9,289 bases of DNA from Spartobacteria bacterium (GTDB taxonomy: Bacteria > Verrucomicrobiota > Verrucomicrobiia > Chthoniobacterales > Chthoniobacteraceae), in the NCBI GenBank assembly GCA_025355595.1, contig JANXZI010000282.1, positions 1 through 9,289 on the forward strand. The letters run 5' to 3'. Position 1 is the first letter of the stretch. Each line of letters opens with the position of its first letter. Position numbers and translations under genes: made by a program. The notes under the pieces were generated by a model. It was not told the origin of the DNA and did no database searches. It saw nothing but the letters and a program-made list of their open reading frames with translations. Shown here one piece after another: positions 1 through 6,678 of this stretch.

Positions 1-158
1 TGTGTCTCGGGTAGGGTGGGCGTCCCGCCTGCCGTGCTGCGCATCCTGCGCAGCACCCGGCGGAGAACGACGGGCCTTCGGCAAGCCAGCAAAGTTCGCA
101 TGTGTCCCCGCAGGATGCGGGCCACGGCAGGCGGGACGCCCACCCTACCCGAGACACA
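1..158. repeat. Large imperfect palindromic repeat, REP/MITE-like
   Basis: Bases 1-36 are the exact reverse complement of 123-158. After three mismatched positions (37-39 against 120-122) the match resumes, 40-50 pairing with 109-119. The whole is a 50-bp arm pair with 3 mismatches around a 58-bp centre. The left arm also carries its own hairpin: GTGCTGCGCA (34-43) and TGCGCAGCAC (47-56) with loop TCC. It contains no credible gene; the two short reading frames through it follow from the repeat. The size and GC-rich arms fit a REP/BIME-like element or a small non-autonomous element. I recall similar GTAGGGTGGGCGTCCCGCC strings between genes in Verrucomicrobia, but cannot check that here. The left end may extend past the window. 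No target-site duplication can be assessed. Confidence 0.85.
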
Positions 159-361
159 TCATCCCGCTTTCTGTCAGGTTATTTGTGCAAGATGGTATGA
201 TTCAATCAGTGCATTACCAAAGTCCATCGAACTCCGGGCTATGTCCGGACGCGGTCGGAAAAGCCCGGACGTGAGGTTTCCGTCCGCACCTGCTATCGCT
301 CGCCGCCGCGCGAATAAGTCCGGCAGCTAACGGCATTTCGTATTAGCCACGAAGCCCGCCA
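159..361. other. Intergenic stretch without a recognisable gene
   Basis: This lies between the palindromic element and the stop codon of the metalloprotease-like gene. No reading frame here looks coding. The only structure seen is an 8-bp inverted repeat, TCCGGGCT (233-240) and AGCCCGGA (262-269), with a 21-base spacer that contains the palindrome GTCCGGAC (243-250). On the minus strand it lies about 90-130 bases past the stop of the upstream gene, but no T-run follows, so I do not call it a terminator. Confidence 0.5.
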
Positions 362-2605
362 TCACCGCACGCGCCAGTCGCCAAGGGCGGAGGTGTAGAG
401 GAATCGCGAGCCGGGCTTCAAGCCGCTCCCGGTGGAGAAATTCACGGCGTTCCCGCTGCCGTCGAGCAACCACGCATAAATCTGGCCGGTGGTATTTTGG
501 AAGATCAGGTCCGGCACCCCGTCGCTATTGATGTCCGCGCATCCCATTAGCCTCCACTCGCCCAAGGCTGCGCTGTAGAGGTATCCCGTGCCCGGCCTGA
601 GTCCGCTCCCGTTTGCAAAATTGACGGTGGTCCCGGTGCCGTCGAGAAGCCACGCGTAGATCTGGCCGGCGCCGTTTTGGAAAATAAGATCAGCCTTGCC
701 GTCGGTATTGATGTCCACACACGCGACCACCTTCCAGTCTCCCAGCCCGCTGCCGTAGAGGAATTGCGAGCCGGGCTTCAGCCCACTGCCCGTGGAAAAA
801 TTCAACGCATTCCCGCTGCCGTCGAGGAACCACACATAGATCATCCCGGCAGTATTCTGAAAGACGAGATCGGGGAATCCGTCGCCGTTGATATCGGCGC
901 AGGCCACGACCTTCCAATCCCCCAGCCCGCCACCATAGAGGAATTTCGAGCCCGGCTTCAGACCGGCTCCGGTGGCGAAATTCAGTGCCGTGCCGCTGCC
1001 GTCGAGGAACCACACATAGATTTGCCCGGCACTGTTCTGAAAGACGAAGTCGGTGCTGCCATCATTGTTCACGTCGGCCTTTCCCACCAGCTTCCAGTCG
1101 CCGAGGCCGCCGCTGTAAAGAAGGCCATAAGTCAGGACGCTCCCGCTGCCATTCATCGTCCAGAGCGCGAGCTGGCCTGCGGTGTTCTGAAAGACCAGGT
1201 CGTCCATCGCGTCGCCATTGATATCCATCGGCGAAGTGCGGCTGGAACGAGTGACGGTGACATCATAGGTCTTCTTCGTCACGCCATTTGGGGCGGTGGT
1301 CACGACTCTGAATAGATTTGCCCCGTTCACCAGCGTCGCAGGCCCGCTGGCGGTGCCGGATGCGACAGCCGTGCCATTGACGGTCACGGTAGCTCCCGGC
1401 TGCAAGACAAAGGGCGTGAGGCGGAAGTTCACGGCTGTCCTCGCGAGACTAATCGAATAGGCCGTCACATTGCTGGCGAATGGCGGCGAGAGCGCGCCCG
1501 TGCCCGGCACGATGGATGACAGGTTGGCATTTGCGGCACTTAGCGTGAAGTTCGCGACCAGCGCCCTATTTGCACTGGCGGTGAAGGTATGGCTGGCTGC
1601 GCCGCTTACTTGGGTTCCGGCTTCAGTCCAGTCCACGAAGGAATAGCTGGCAGCCGGTGTGGCAGTTACCGTCACACTCCCGCCGGCGACCACCCTGCCG
1701 CCTCCCGAAGTGCTCCCGCCCGAGGTAGGCGATGAGGACGTGGTGATCGTGAAGGACGACCGCGTGTAGCCTATCACGTCCATCGCGACGAGGTCCGAGG
1801 CCGTCATGTCGTCCTGCTCGTTTGTCGGGCCGAATGCATTGAACGCATCCGGTGCCGGGCCCTCCCAGTCCATCACGTCGCCGGATGGATCGGAGTTAAA
1901 GAAATTCAGAGCCGTCGCGCCGCCATCCACGGAAAAATATACATTCAGCGCATTGGGATCCATGCTCAGCGCACCCCTCGCCGTGTAGCGAAACAGGTCG
2001 AATGGCGCAGCACCCACCGGCGCGGTATCCAAGTTTGAGTTCCGCCCCATGACCTCGGATATCTCATGGATCGCGATTCCGATGAAATCGTACTTGCCCA
2101 CGACTTTCCGGTTCGCCGGATCATAGGTGTAAGGATTGCCTCCGCCGAAAAAGATCGTCCCATCCAGACCCGAATCATTCGCGGCCAGCAGGCCCAGCGC
2201 CTTGGCCTCCGCCGAGGGCAGCGACCATCCGCCCGGCCCGCCGGGGTCGGATGCCGGGAGATTTCCCACGCTGCTGAAATCCGCCGGACTCACGGCACCG
2301 GCTGTGAGGGCGGACTTCACCTCCGCATAGGTCGTGGGCTGGAATGTCGTGACGCTCGCCCCGAGCGTCCCCGTGCCGCGGCGGACGGTGAACGTCAGGT
2401 TGATGGTGATCGCGTCGGTGAAGACATTCTGAAACTGCTGCTCCGCATAGATGACGGCGGCCTTGAATTTTGTCACGTCGGACGACGACAGATAGGTATT
2501 CAGGCTCGGATCCCATGTGTTGTTGAAGGTGATCGCTTTCCCGGGAACCACCGCAATCAGGAGCAAAATGAATAGGATCGCCGCGCGCTGAAGAAACGAA
2601 TGCAT
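362..2605 (-). CDS. Secreted metalloprotease-like protein with FG-GAP/VCBS-type repeats
   Basis: This 747-residue exported protein resembles bacterial secreted metalloproteases of the kind annotated as NF038122-type, joined to a calcium-binding repeat region. Residues 1-24 form a signal peptide with a hydrophobic run LFILLLIAVV and a cleavage site after GKA. Residues 25-281 are the protease-like domain, with HEISEVMGR at 180-188 and the closing motif DLVAMDVIGY at 271-280. The usual second zinc histidine of HExxH is Glu184, so activity is uncertain. Residues about 285-355 look like an InlB-B-type divergent repeat ending in LVANFT. Residues about 360-452 fit a cadherin-like beta-sandwich domain. 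Residues 461-747 are five repeats of about 60 residues with DxNxDGxxD calcium motifs. The start is chosen because the signal peptide follows directly; AGGA lies 14 bases upstream, too far to be a strong ribosome site. The next gene upstream, also exported, is 127 bp away on the same strand. No C-terminal anchor or sorting signal is seen. Confidence 0.85.
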   Translation of the reverse strand: MHSFLQRAAILFILLLIAVVPGKAITFNNTWDPSLNTYLSSSDVTKFKAAVIYAEQQFQNVFTDAITINLTFTVRRGTGTLGASVTTFQPTTYAEVKSALTAGAVSPADFSSVGNLPASDPGGPGGWSLPSAEAKALGLLAANDSGLDGTIFFGGGNPYTYDPANRKVVGKYDFIGIAIHEISEVMGRNSNLDTAPVGAAPFDLFRYTARGALSMDPNALNVYFSVDGGATALNFFNSDPSGDVMDWEGPAPDAFNAFGPTNEQDDMTASDLVAMDVIGYTRSSFTITTSSSPTSGGSTSGGGRVVAGGSVTVTATPAASYSFVDWTEAGTQVSGAASHTFTASANRALVANFTLSAANANLSSIVPGTGALSPPFASNVTAYSISLARTAVNFRLTPFVLQPGATVTVNGTAVASGTASGPATLVNGANLFRVVTTAPNGVTKKTYDVTVTRSSRTSPMDINGDAMDDLVFQNTAGQLALWTMNGSGSVLTYGLLYSGGLGDWKLVGKADVNNDGSTDFVFQNSAGQIYVWFLDGSGTALNFATGAGLKPGSKFLYGGGLGDWKVVACADINGDGFPDLVFQNTAGMIYVWFLDGSGNALNFSTGSGLKPGSQFLYGSGLGDWKVVACVDINTDGKADLIFQNGAGQIYAWLLDGTGTTVNFANGSGLRPGTGYLYSAALGEWRLMGCADINSDGVPDLIFQNTTGQIYAWLLDGSGNAVNFSTGSGLKPGSRFLYTSALGDWRVR
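365..1225 (-). repeat. Five tandem 180-bp coding repeats (FG-GAP/VCBS-like)
   Basis: Within the metalloprotease-like gene, five units encode residues 461-510, 511-570, 571-630, 631-690 and 691-747, at bases 1225-1076, 1075-896, 895-716, 715-536 and 535-365. Units 2-4 are exactly 60 residues, unit 1 is 50 and unit 5 is 57. Each opens with D-[IV]-N-x-D followed by [LF]-[IV]-FQN and then [VL]W, and most share the DGSG, LKPG and LGDW blocks. They are also visibly similar as DNA, for example around 760-840 and 940-1020, which suggests fairly recent duplication or gene conversion. Such repeats usually form beta-propeller blades and bind calcium. Confidence 0.9.
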
Positions 2606-2639
2606 GAGTGGGGATTGGTTCCTGGATCGTTGGCATCAT

Positions 2640-2663
2640 TTCGCTCAGAAGCAAATGAGCGAA
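2640..2663. promoter_or_regulatory. Perfect 8-bp inverted repeat upstream of the metalloprotease-like gene
   Basis: TTCGCTCA (2640-2647) and TGAGCGAA (2656-2663) are exact reverse complements separated by 8 bases. The centre lies about 46 bases before the start codon at 2605 and about 80 bases after the stop of the sialate esterase gene. It could be an operator for the metalloprotease-like gene or an mRNA hairpin between the two genes. No T-run follows, so a simple terminator is not supported. The symmetry is certain; the function is a guess. Confidence 0.4.
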
Positions 2664-2732
2664 CGGTTACGATTCCGACGCTCAGGCGCAGGCGCAGGCG
2701 GAACCACCGGAGTTTCAACCCCCGTGGGATGG

Positions 2733-4322
2733 TTACCAGTTATCCGTGCGGAAAGGCTGGGAGGGCAGGCCGTCCTGGTTGAAAAGGTTCGCCCATTGGA
2801 AGCTGCCGCTCCATGCGTAGCGCACGGCGGCGGGCTTTGCGATTTCCGCATTGGAGACGATCACGGTGTCGCCCTCGATCCGCGCATCGGCCCACACGAA
2901 TTTCCTGTCCTCGCCGGCGATCATGAAGCCTTGGAGCACCTCGCCATTTTTGAATGCAAGGCCCTTGCCGCTGTGCGTGAATTTCAGCGTGACCTTGCCG
3001 CCGCTGATCGCGTGCGAGGCGAGTTGCGGCCCGAGATGTTCGTTCTTCCCGCCATATGCGACGGCGAGGGCGACGTGCGCGGCGCGCTCGCCGTAGCCGG
3101 ACTTGTTCGCGGGGTGAATGCCGCTGCCCAAGTCGCTCGCGGTGACCATGTGCGTGTTCGGATACTTCATGAGTTGCGCGAAGGCCACGTGCGAATATTC
3201 GCGGTCGGGCGGAGCCGGGATCGCCTTCGGCAGCGGCGCGAATTTTTCCGCGAGGCGGTTCATCGGCTTCGCGTAGTCGTACGCACAGCCGCCGCCGCTC
3301 GGCTTTTCCACGTAGAGAAACGGGAAGTCGCCCTGCGCCCAGTCCTTGCGCCAGCCGCGGATGAGCGCGCCCATGAGCGTGACCTGATCCACACCGACGA
3401 TGTTCGTTTTGCTCTCGCCCTGGTCCCACAGCACGCCCTTGATCGCGTAGCCGACGTACGGGCGCACGAATGCCTCGAAGAGCTGGCCGACTTTGCCGCT
3501 ATTTGTCTCGCCGGCCTTGCCGGGCGGCTGCGGCGCGCGGGGAGTGGCCGGGAGCGGCTGGCCATCCTTTTTCGCAGCCTCGGCGAGCAGCTTCCATGCG
3601 GCGAAATCTTCGTCGTATTTCTTCTTCACCACGTCGTATTTCGCCATCGCCTCATCGTAATTGTAGGTCACCGCAAATTTTTTCACCACCTCGGCGCACG
3701 CGGCGTCGCTGCGGTACATCTCTTCGCTGAGCCAGAAGCCCGAGGGCGTGCCGCCGACCGCGCCGACCATGAGGCCGATGGGGACATCCACTTCCTTTTG
3801 CAGCGCATAGCCGAAGGAAAAAAGCAGCGCGCTGAATTTCTCGTTCGCCGGGGGCACCGCCTGCTCCCACACGTCGCCGGCGCCCTTTCTGAGCAGGCGC
3901 ATTTTTGGGAAAGTCTGCTTCACGGCATCCGCGAGCACGGGATCGTTTGCGATGTAGCTCGTGCCGAGCATGTCCATGTTTGACTGGCCGGAGCCGACCC
4001 ACACATCGCCCACGAGCACGTCATCAATCTTTTTGTCGCCGATGGTGAGCACCTGCGGCTGCGTGCTCGCGGTGAGCGGCGCGAGTTTCACGCGCCACGC
4101 GCCCTTGTCGTCGGCGGTTGCACTTTTGCTCTGGCCGGAAAAGGTGACGGTGACTTTCTCGCCAGGAGCCGCGGTGCCCCACACAGGAACGTCCATCCCG
4201 CGCTGGAGAACCATGTGCGGGGTGAAAGGCTTCGCGAGCTTCACCTCCGCGTGGAGCACAGGCGCGCACCATGCGGTGACGAGGCAAAGCAGGACGGCGG
4301 ACGATGCGGGGATGCGTTTCAT
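2733..4322 (-). CDS. Secreted sialate O-acetylesterase-like SGNH hydrolase
   Basis: This 529-residue exported esterase of the sialate O-acetylesterase family (SASA, SGNH fold) would remove acetyl groups from sialic acids or other carbohydrates outside the cytoplasm. Residues 1-25 are a signal peptide, probably cut after VLHA. Residues about 26-105 form the N-terminal beta-sandwich typical of the family. The nucleophile motif GQSNM begins at 112, with Ser114. WDQGES at 299-304 matches the conserved WxQGES block. Asp397 and His403, in DLGSGIHP, complete the expected catalytic set. A charged, probably helical insert at about 205-255 and a proline-rich linker at 257-270 precede the second half, and a beta-rich segment ends the protein. 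The frame stays open for another 120 codons upstream, but that part overlaps the divergent aldo/keto reductase and lacks a signal peptide, so the start at 4322 is preferred. There is no clear Shine-Dalgarno sequence. The true substrate, sialate or plant-type acetylated glycan, cannot be told. Confidence 0.92.
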   Translation of the reverse strand: MKRIPASSAVLLCLVTAWCAPVLHAEVKLAKPFTPHMVLQRGMDVPVWGTAAPGEKVTVTFSGQSKSATADDKGAWRVKLAPLTASTQPQVLTIGDKKIDDVLVGDVWVGSGQSNMDMLGTSYIANDPVLADAVKQTFPKMRLLRKGAGDVWEQAVPPANEKFSALLFSFGYALQKEVDVPIGLMVGAVGGTPSGFWLSEEMYRSDAACAEVVKKFAVTYNYDEAMAKYDVVKKKYDEDFAAWKLLAEAAKKDGQPLPATPRAPQPPGKAGETNSGKVGQLFEAFVRPYVGYAIKGVLWDQGESKTNIVGVDQVTLMGALIRGWRKDWAQGDFPFLYVEKPSGGGCAYDYAKPMNRLAEKFAPLPKAIPAPPDREYSHVAFAQLMKYPNTHMVTASDLGSGIHPANKSGYGERAAHVALAVAYGGKNEHLGPQLASHAISGGKVTLKFTHSGKGLAFKNGEVLQGFMIAGEDRKFVWADARIEGDTVIVSNAEIAKPAAVRYAWSGSFQWANLFNQDGLPSQPFRTDNW

Positions 4323-4439
4323 GGGAGTGATGATTGGGTGGGTCGCGGTATGACCCGGCGGGCGCTGGATACTTAGTGCGGCGCAAGTCGTGCGCGTCGC
4401 TCGCCGGGGCACTGCTCCTTCTCGGGCTGGCACCTCGAT

Positions 4440-4467
4440 TTGATGCGCCTGACCAGCGGAATACGAT
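4440..4467 (+). promoter_or_regulatory. Possible sigma-70-type promoter for the aldo/keto reductase
   Basis: TTGATG (4440-4445) and TACGAT (4462-4467) are separated by 16 bases, each matching four of six consensus positions. They lie in the 189-bp divergent intergenic region (4323-4511), about 45 bases before the start at 4512. Matches of this quality occur by chance, so the call is weak. I saw no better candidate for the divergent esterase gene. Confidence 0.25.
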
Positions 4468-4511
4468 GAGCGGCCTTGCCGTGGAACGCGCACTTTCGGC
4501 ATAAGGCACGC

Positions 4512-5699
4512 ATGTATTACCGCCGCTTCGGTCGCACGAATTTGCAGATGCCCGTCTTTTCCTGCGGGGGGATGCGCTACCAGCAGAGCTGGGATGATGT
4601 GAAGCCGGAGGCCGTGGACGAGGCGGGACAGCGGAACCTGGAGGCGACGATCCTGCGTTCGCTGGAGCTGGGCATCAACCACATCGAGACGGCGCGCGGC
4701 TATGGTAGCAGCGAGATGCAGCTCGGGTGGATCCTGCCGCGCCTGCCGCGCGAGAAGATGATCGTGCAGACGAAAATCGCGCCCTTTGCAACGGCGCGGG
4801 AGTTCCGCGAGACGTTCGAGAAATCCATGGCGTATCTGAAGCTCGATCAGGTGGACCTTCTCTCAATGCACGGCATCAATAACGCCGAACTGCTCGACTG
4901 GACGATGCGCCAGGGCGGCTGCCTCGACGAGGCGCGCAAGCTCCAGCGCGAGGGGCGCTGCCGGTTCATCGGCTTCAGCACGCACGCGACGACGGACCTC
5001 ATCGTGAAAGCGATCGAGAGCGACGCCTTCGACTACGTGAACCTGCACTGGTATTTCGTGAACGAGCTGAACTGGCGCGCGGTGCAGGCGGCGACCGCGC
5101 ACGACATGGGCGTGTTCATCATCAGCCCGAACGACAAGGGCGGAAAACTCTACGCACCGCCGCCTTCACTCGTGGATCTCTGCGCGCCGCTCCCGCCGAT
5201 GCAGTGGAACGACCTGTGGTGCCTCGCGCGCCCGGAAGTCCACACGCTGAGCCTCGGCGCGGCAAAGCCGTCCGACTTTGACGAGCACATCGCCGCGCTC
5301 GCGCACTACGATCGCGCGGCGGAAATGACCGCTCCCATCGAGCAGCGCCTGCGTGCCGCGATGCAGGAGGTGCTCGGCGCAGACTGGTGTGCGCGCTGGA
5401 GCGAGAACCTGCCAAACTACGTGGATGTCCCCGGCGAGGTGAATGTGCAGGAAATCATCCGCCTCCACACCTACGCGCGCGGCCTCGGCCTCACCGACTG
5501 GGGCAAGATGCGATACAATCTCATGGGCAACGCCGGCCACTGGTTCCCCGGCGCAAATGCCGCAACCTTCGATGCCGAAAAAGTGCGCGCCGCGTGCGCC
5601 CGGAACCCATTCGCCGATCGCATCCCGCAGGTACTCGCGGAAGCGCATACACTGCTGCACGACGCGCCGAAGAAGCGACTGAGCGACGGCGGCGCGTAG
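4512..5699 (+). CDS. Aldo/keto reductase family oxidoreductase
   Basis: This 395-residue cytoplasmic protein has an aldo/keto reductase barrel, the fold of NADPH-dependent carbonyl reductases. Its N-terminus MYYRRFGRTNLQMPVFSCGG is the typical family opening. The catalytic set is Tyr64 (in ARGYGSSE), Lys88 (in VQTK) and His120 (in LLSMH). The conserved aspartate before the tyrosine is Glu59 here (HIETARGYG), a conservative change. After the barrel, residues about 287-340 line up with the C-terminal ferredoxin-like domain of a predicted oxidoreductase subgroup (COG1453-like), but only Cys293 of the expected four cysteines remains. An iron-sulfur cluster is therefore unlikely. The start at 4512 fits the family and has AAGG six bases upstream; an upstream ATG at 4476 would add 12 unlikely residues. 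The substrate cannot be assigned. A secreted peptidase gene follows 87 bp later on the same strand. Confidence 0.9.
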   Translation: MYYRRFGRTNLQMPVFSCGGMRYQQSWDDVKPEAVDEAGQRNLEATILRSLELGINHIETARGYGSSEMQLGWILPRLPREKMIVQTKIAPFATAREFRETFEKSMAYLKLDQVDLLSMHGINNAELLDWTMRQGGCLDEARKLQREGRCRFIGFSTHATTDLIVKAIESDAFDYVNLHWYFVNELNWRAVQAATAHDMGVFIISPNDKGGKLYAPPPSLVDLCAPLPPMQWNDLWCLARPEVHTLSLGAAKPSDFDEHIAALAHYDRAAEMTAPIEQRLRAAMQEVLGADWCARWSENLPNYVDVPGEVNVQEIIRLHTYARGLGLTDWGKMRYNLMGNAGHWFPGANAATFDAEKVRAACARNPFADRIPQVLAEAHTLLHDAPKKRLSDGGA

Positions 5700-5704
5700 C
5701 CTGG

Positions 5705-5723
5705 GGCGGCGTGCGTCGCCGCC
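5705..5723. other. GC-only hairpin after the aldo/keto reductase stop
   Basis: GGCGGCG (5705-5711) and CGCCGCC (5717-5723) form a perfect 7-bp stem with a 5-base loop, starting 6 bases after the stop codon. It runs into a short GCC repeat. No T-run follows on the plus strand, so it is not a standard intrinsic terminator. It could stabilise the 3' end of the transcript or reflect the local GCC-rich composition. Confidence 0.35.
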
Positions 5724-5786
5724 GCCGCCGCGAAGCTGCCGCAACTCGTCTCGCGCGATGGCACGGCGAGTGCCTCTGTCAGTGTG

Positions 5787-6671
5787 ATGCGATTCCTTCT
5801 CGGCCTCATTTTTTTCACCGTCGCGGCGTTCGCCGACGATGCGCCGGCCATCGGTGCCGTTCCGGAGATTCCGTTCGAGCGCCTGTCGGACCGCGCGCTC
5901 ACGGGCCTCGGGCAGAAGGCGCTCCAAGTCCGCGCAGGCGAGTGGAAGCATGCGGAGACCGAACATTTCATCTATCATTTTTTCGACCGCCCGATGGCCT
6001 CGGTCGTCTCGGTCGAGGCGGAATTTTACTATCGCGTGATCGCCACGGAACTCGGCAAAGACACGACCGCGTGGGAGCGGAAGTGCCACCTGTTCCTGTT
6101 CGATGACGCGGATGATTGGAAGGCGTTTCAAAAGTTCGGCGGACTGGATCCGTGGACGGGCGGCATCCACTCGGACGGCGCGCTCTTCGTGCGCCGCAAC
6201 CCCGGATGGAAATCCGAAAACGGGACGCTGCCGCACGAGATCACGCACCTCGTGATCTATCGCTTCTTCGGCGCAGGCATCCCGCTGTGGCTGAACGAGG
6301 GCTTCGCGGAATACGCGGCGGCGCGGTGCCGCGCGGCATTTTTCCGCGCGCGCGGATACAGTGCGCGGCCGCGTGCGAACATGGTGAAAGAGGGCCATTA
6401 CGTGCCCGTGGCGGAACTCACCGGCGCGATGACCTACCCGGAAGAAAAGGAACGCATCGTGGCATTTTACGAGGAGTCGCAGAAGCTCGTGCGCTTCCTG
6501 TGCGCGTCGGACCGCGGCGGCTTTCTCACGTTCCTCGACGCGATGGGAAAGGGCGCGCGCTTCGAGACCGCCGCGCGAAATCATTTTGGCAACCGCTTTC
6601 TGAACTTGGAGGCCGTCGAACGGGAGTTTAAGAGCTACGCGACATCGCCGCTCATTCCCACGACACCTTGA
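5787..6671 (+). CDS. Secreted peptidase-MA-like zinc metallopeptidase
   Basis: This exported protein of 294 residues has a complete gluzincin-type zinc site. Residues 1-16 are a short signal peptide, cleaved after AFA. HEITH at 150-154 gives His150, the catalytic Glu151 and His154. The downstream block PLWLNEGFAEY (166-176) supplies Glu171 as the likely third ligand. This arrangement fits the peptidase-MA-like family (Pfam PF13485 type). The first part, with HFIYHFF at 60-66, resembles the usual N-terminal region of these proteins. Substrate is unknown. A GTG directly before the ATG (5784) would add one residue; the ATG is preferred as the commoner start. There is no Shine-Dalgarno sequence. 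The stop lies 7 bp before the holA start, so the two are probably cotranscribed. Cys100, Cys181 and Cys239 remain after signal removal, so a disulfide is possible. Confidence 0.85.
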   Translation: MRFLLGLIFFTVAAFADDAPAIGAVPEIPFERLSDRALTGLGQKALQVRAGEWKHAETEHFIYHFFDRPMASVVSVEAEFYYRVIATELGKDTTAWERKCHLFLFDDADDWKAFQKFGGLDPWTGGIHSDGALFVRRNPGWKSENGTLPHEITHLVIYRFFGAGIPLWLNEGFAEYAAARCRAAFFRARGYSARPRANMVKEGHYVPVAELTGAMTYPEEKERIVAFYEESQKLVRFLCASDRGGFLTFLDAMGKGARFETAARNHFGNRFLNLEAVEREFKSYATSPLIPTTP

Positions 6672-6678
6672 AAACACT

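Noticed and set aside
1..158. CRISPR array or tRNA-like structure
   Set aside because: There is one inverted pair, not several direct repeats with spacers, and no cloverleaf with an anticodon arm can be drawn.
2..330. Two overlapping short open frames at the left end
   Set aside because: They pass through the palindromic element and have no protein-like features; similar spurious peptides arise wherever such GC-rich repeats occur.
2604..3983. A 459-codon open frame on the plus strand
   Set aside because: It is antisense to the sialate esterase gene, which has a signal peptide and a complete catalytic set. The antisense product has no recognisable domain.
362..4322. A dedicated sialic-acid or polysaccharide utilisation locus
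   Set aside because: Only one carbohydrate-active enzyme is present; no transporter, regulator, glycosidase or sulfatase accompanies it in this window.
4323..4682. Upstream extension of the esterase frame by 120 codons
   Set aside because: It overlaps the divergent aldo/keto reductase start and would hide the signal peptide in the middle of the protein.
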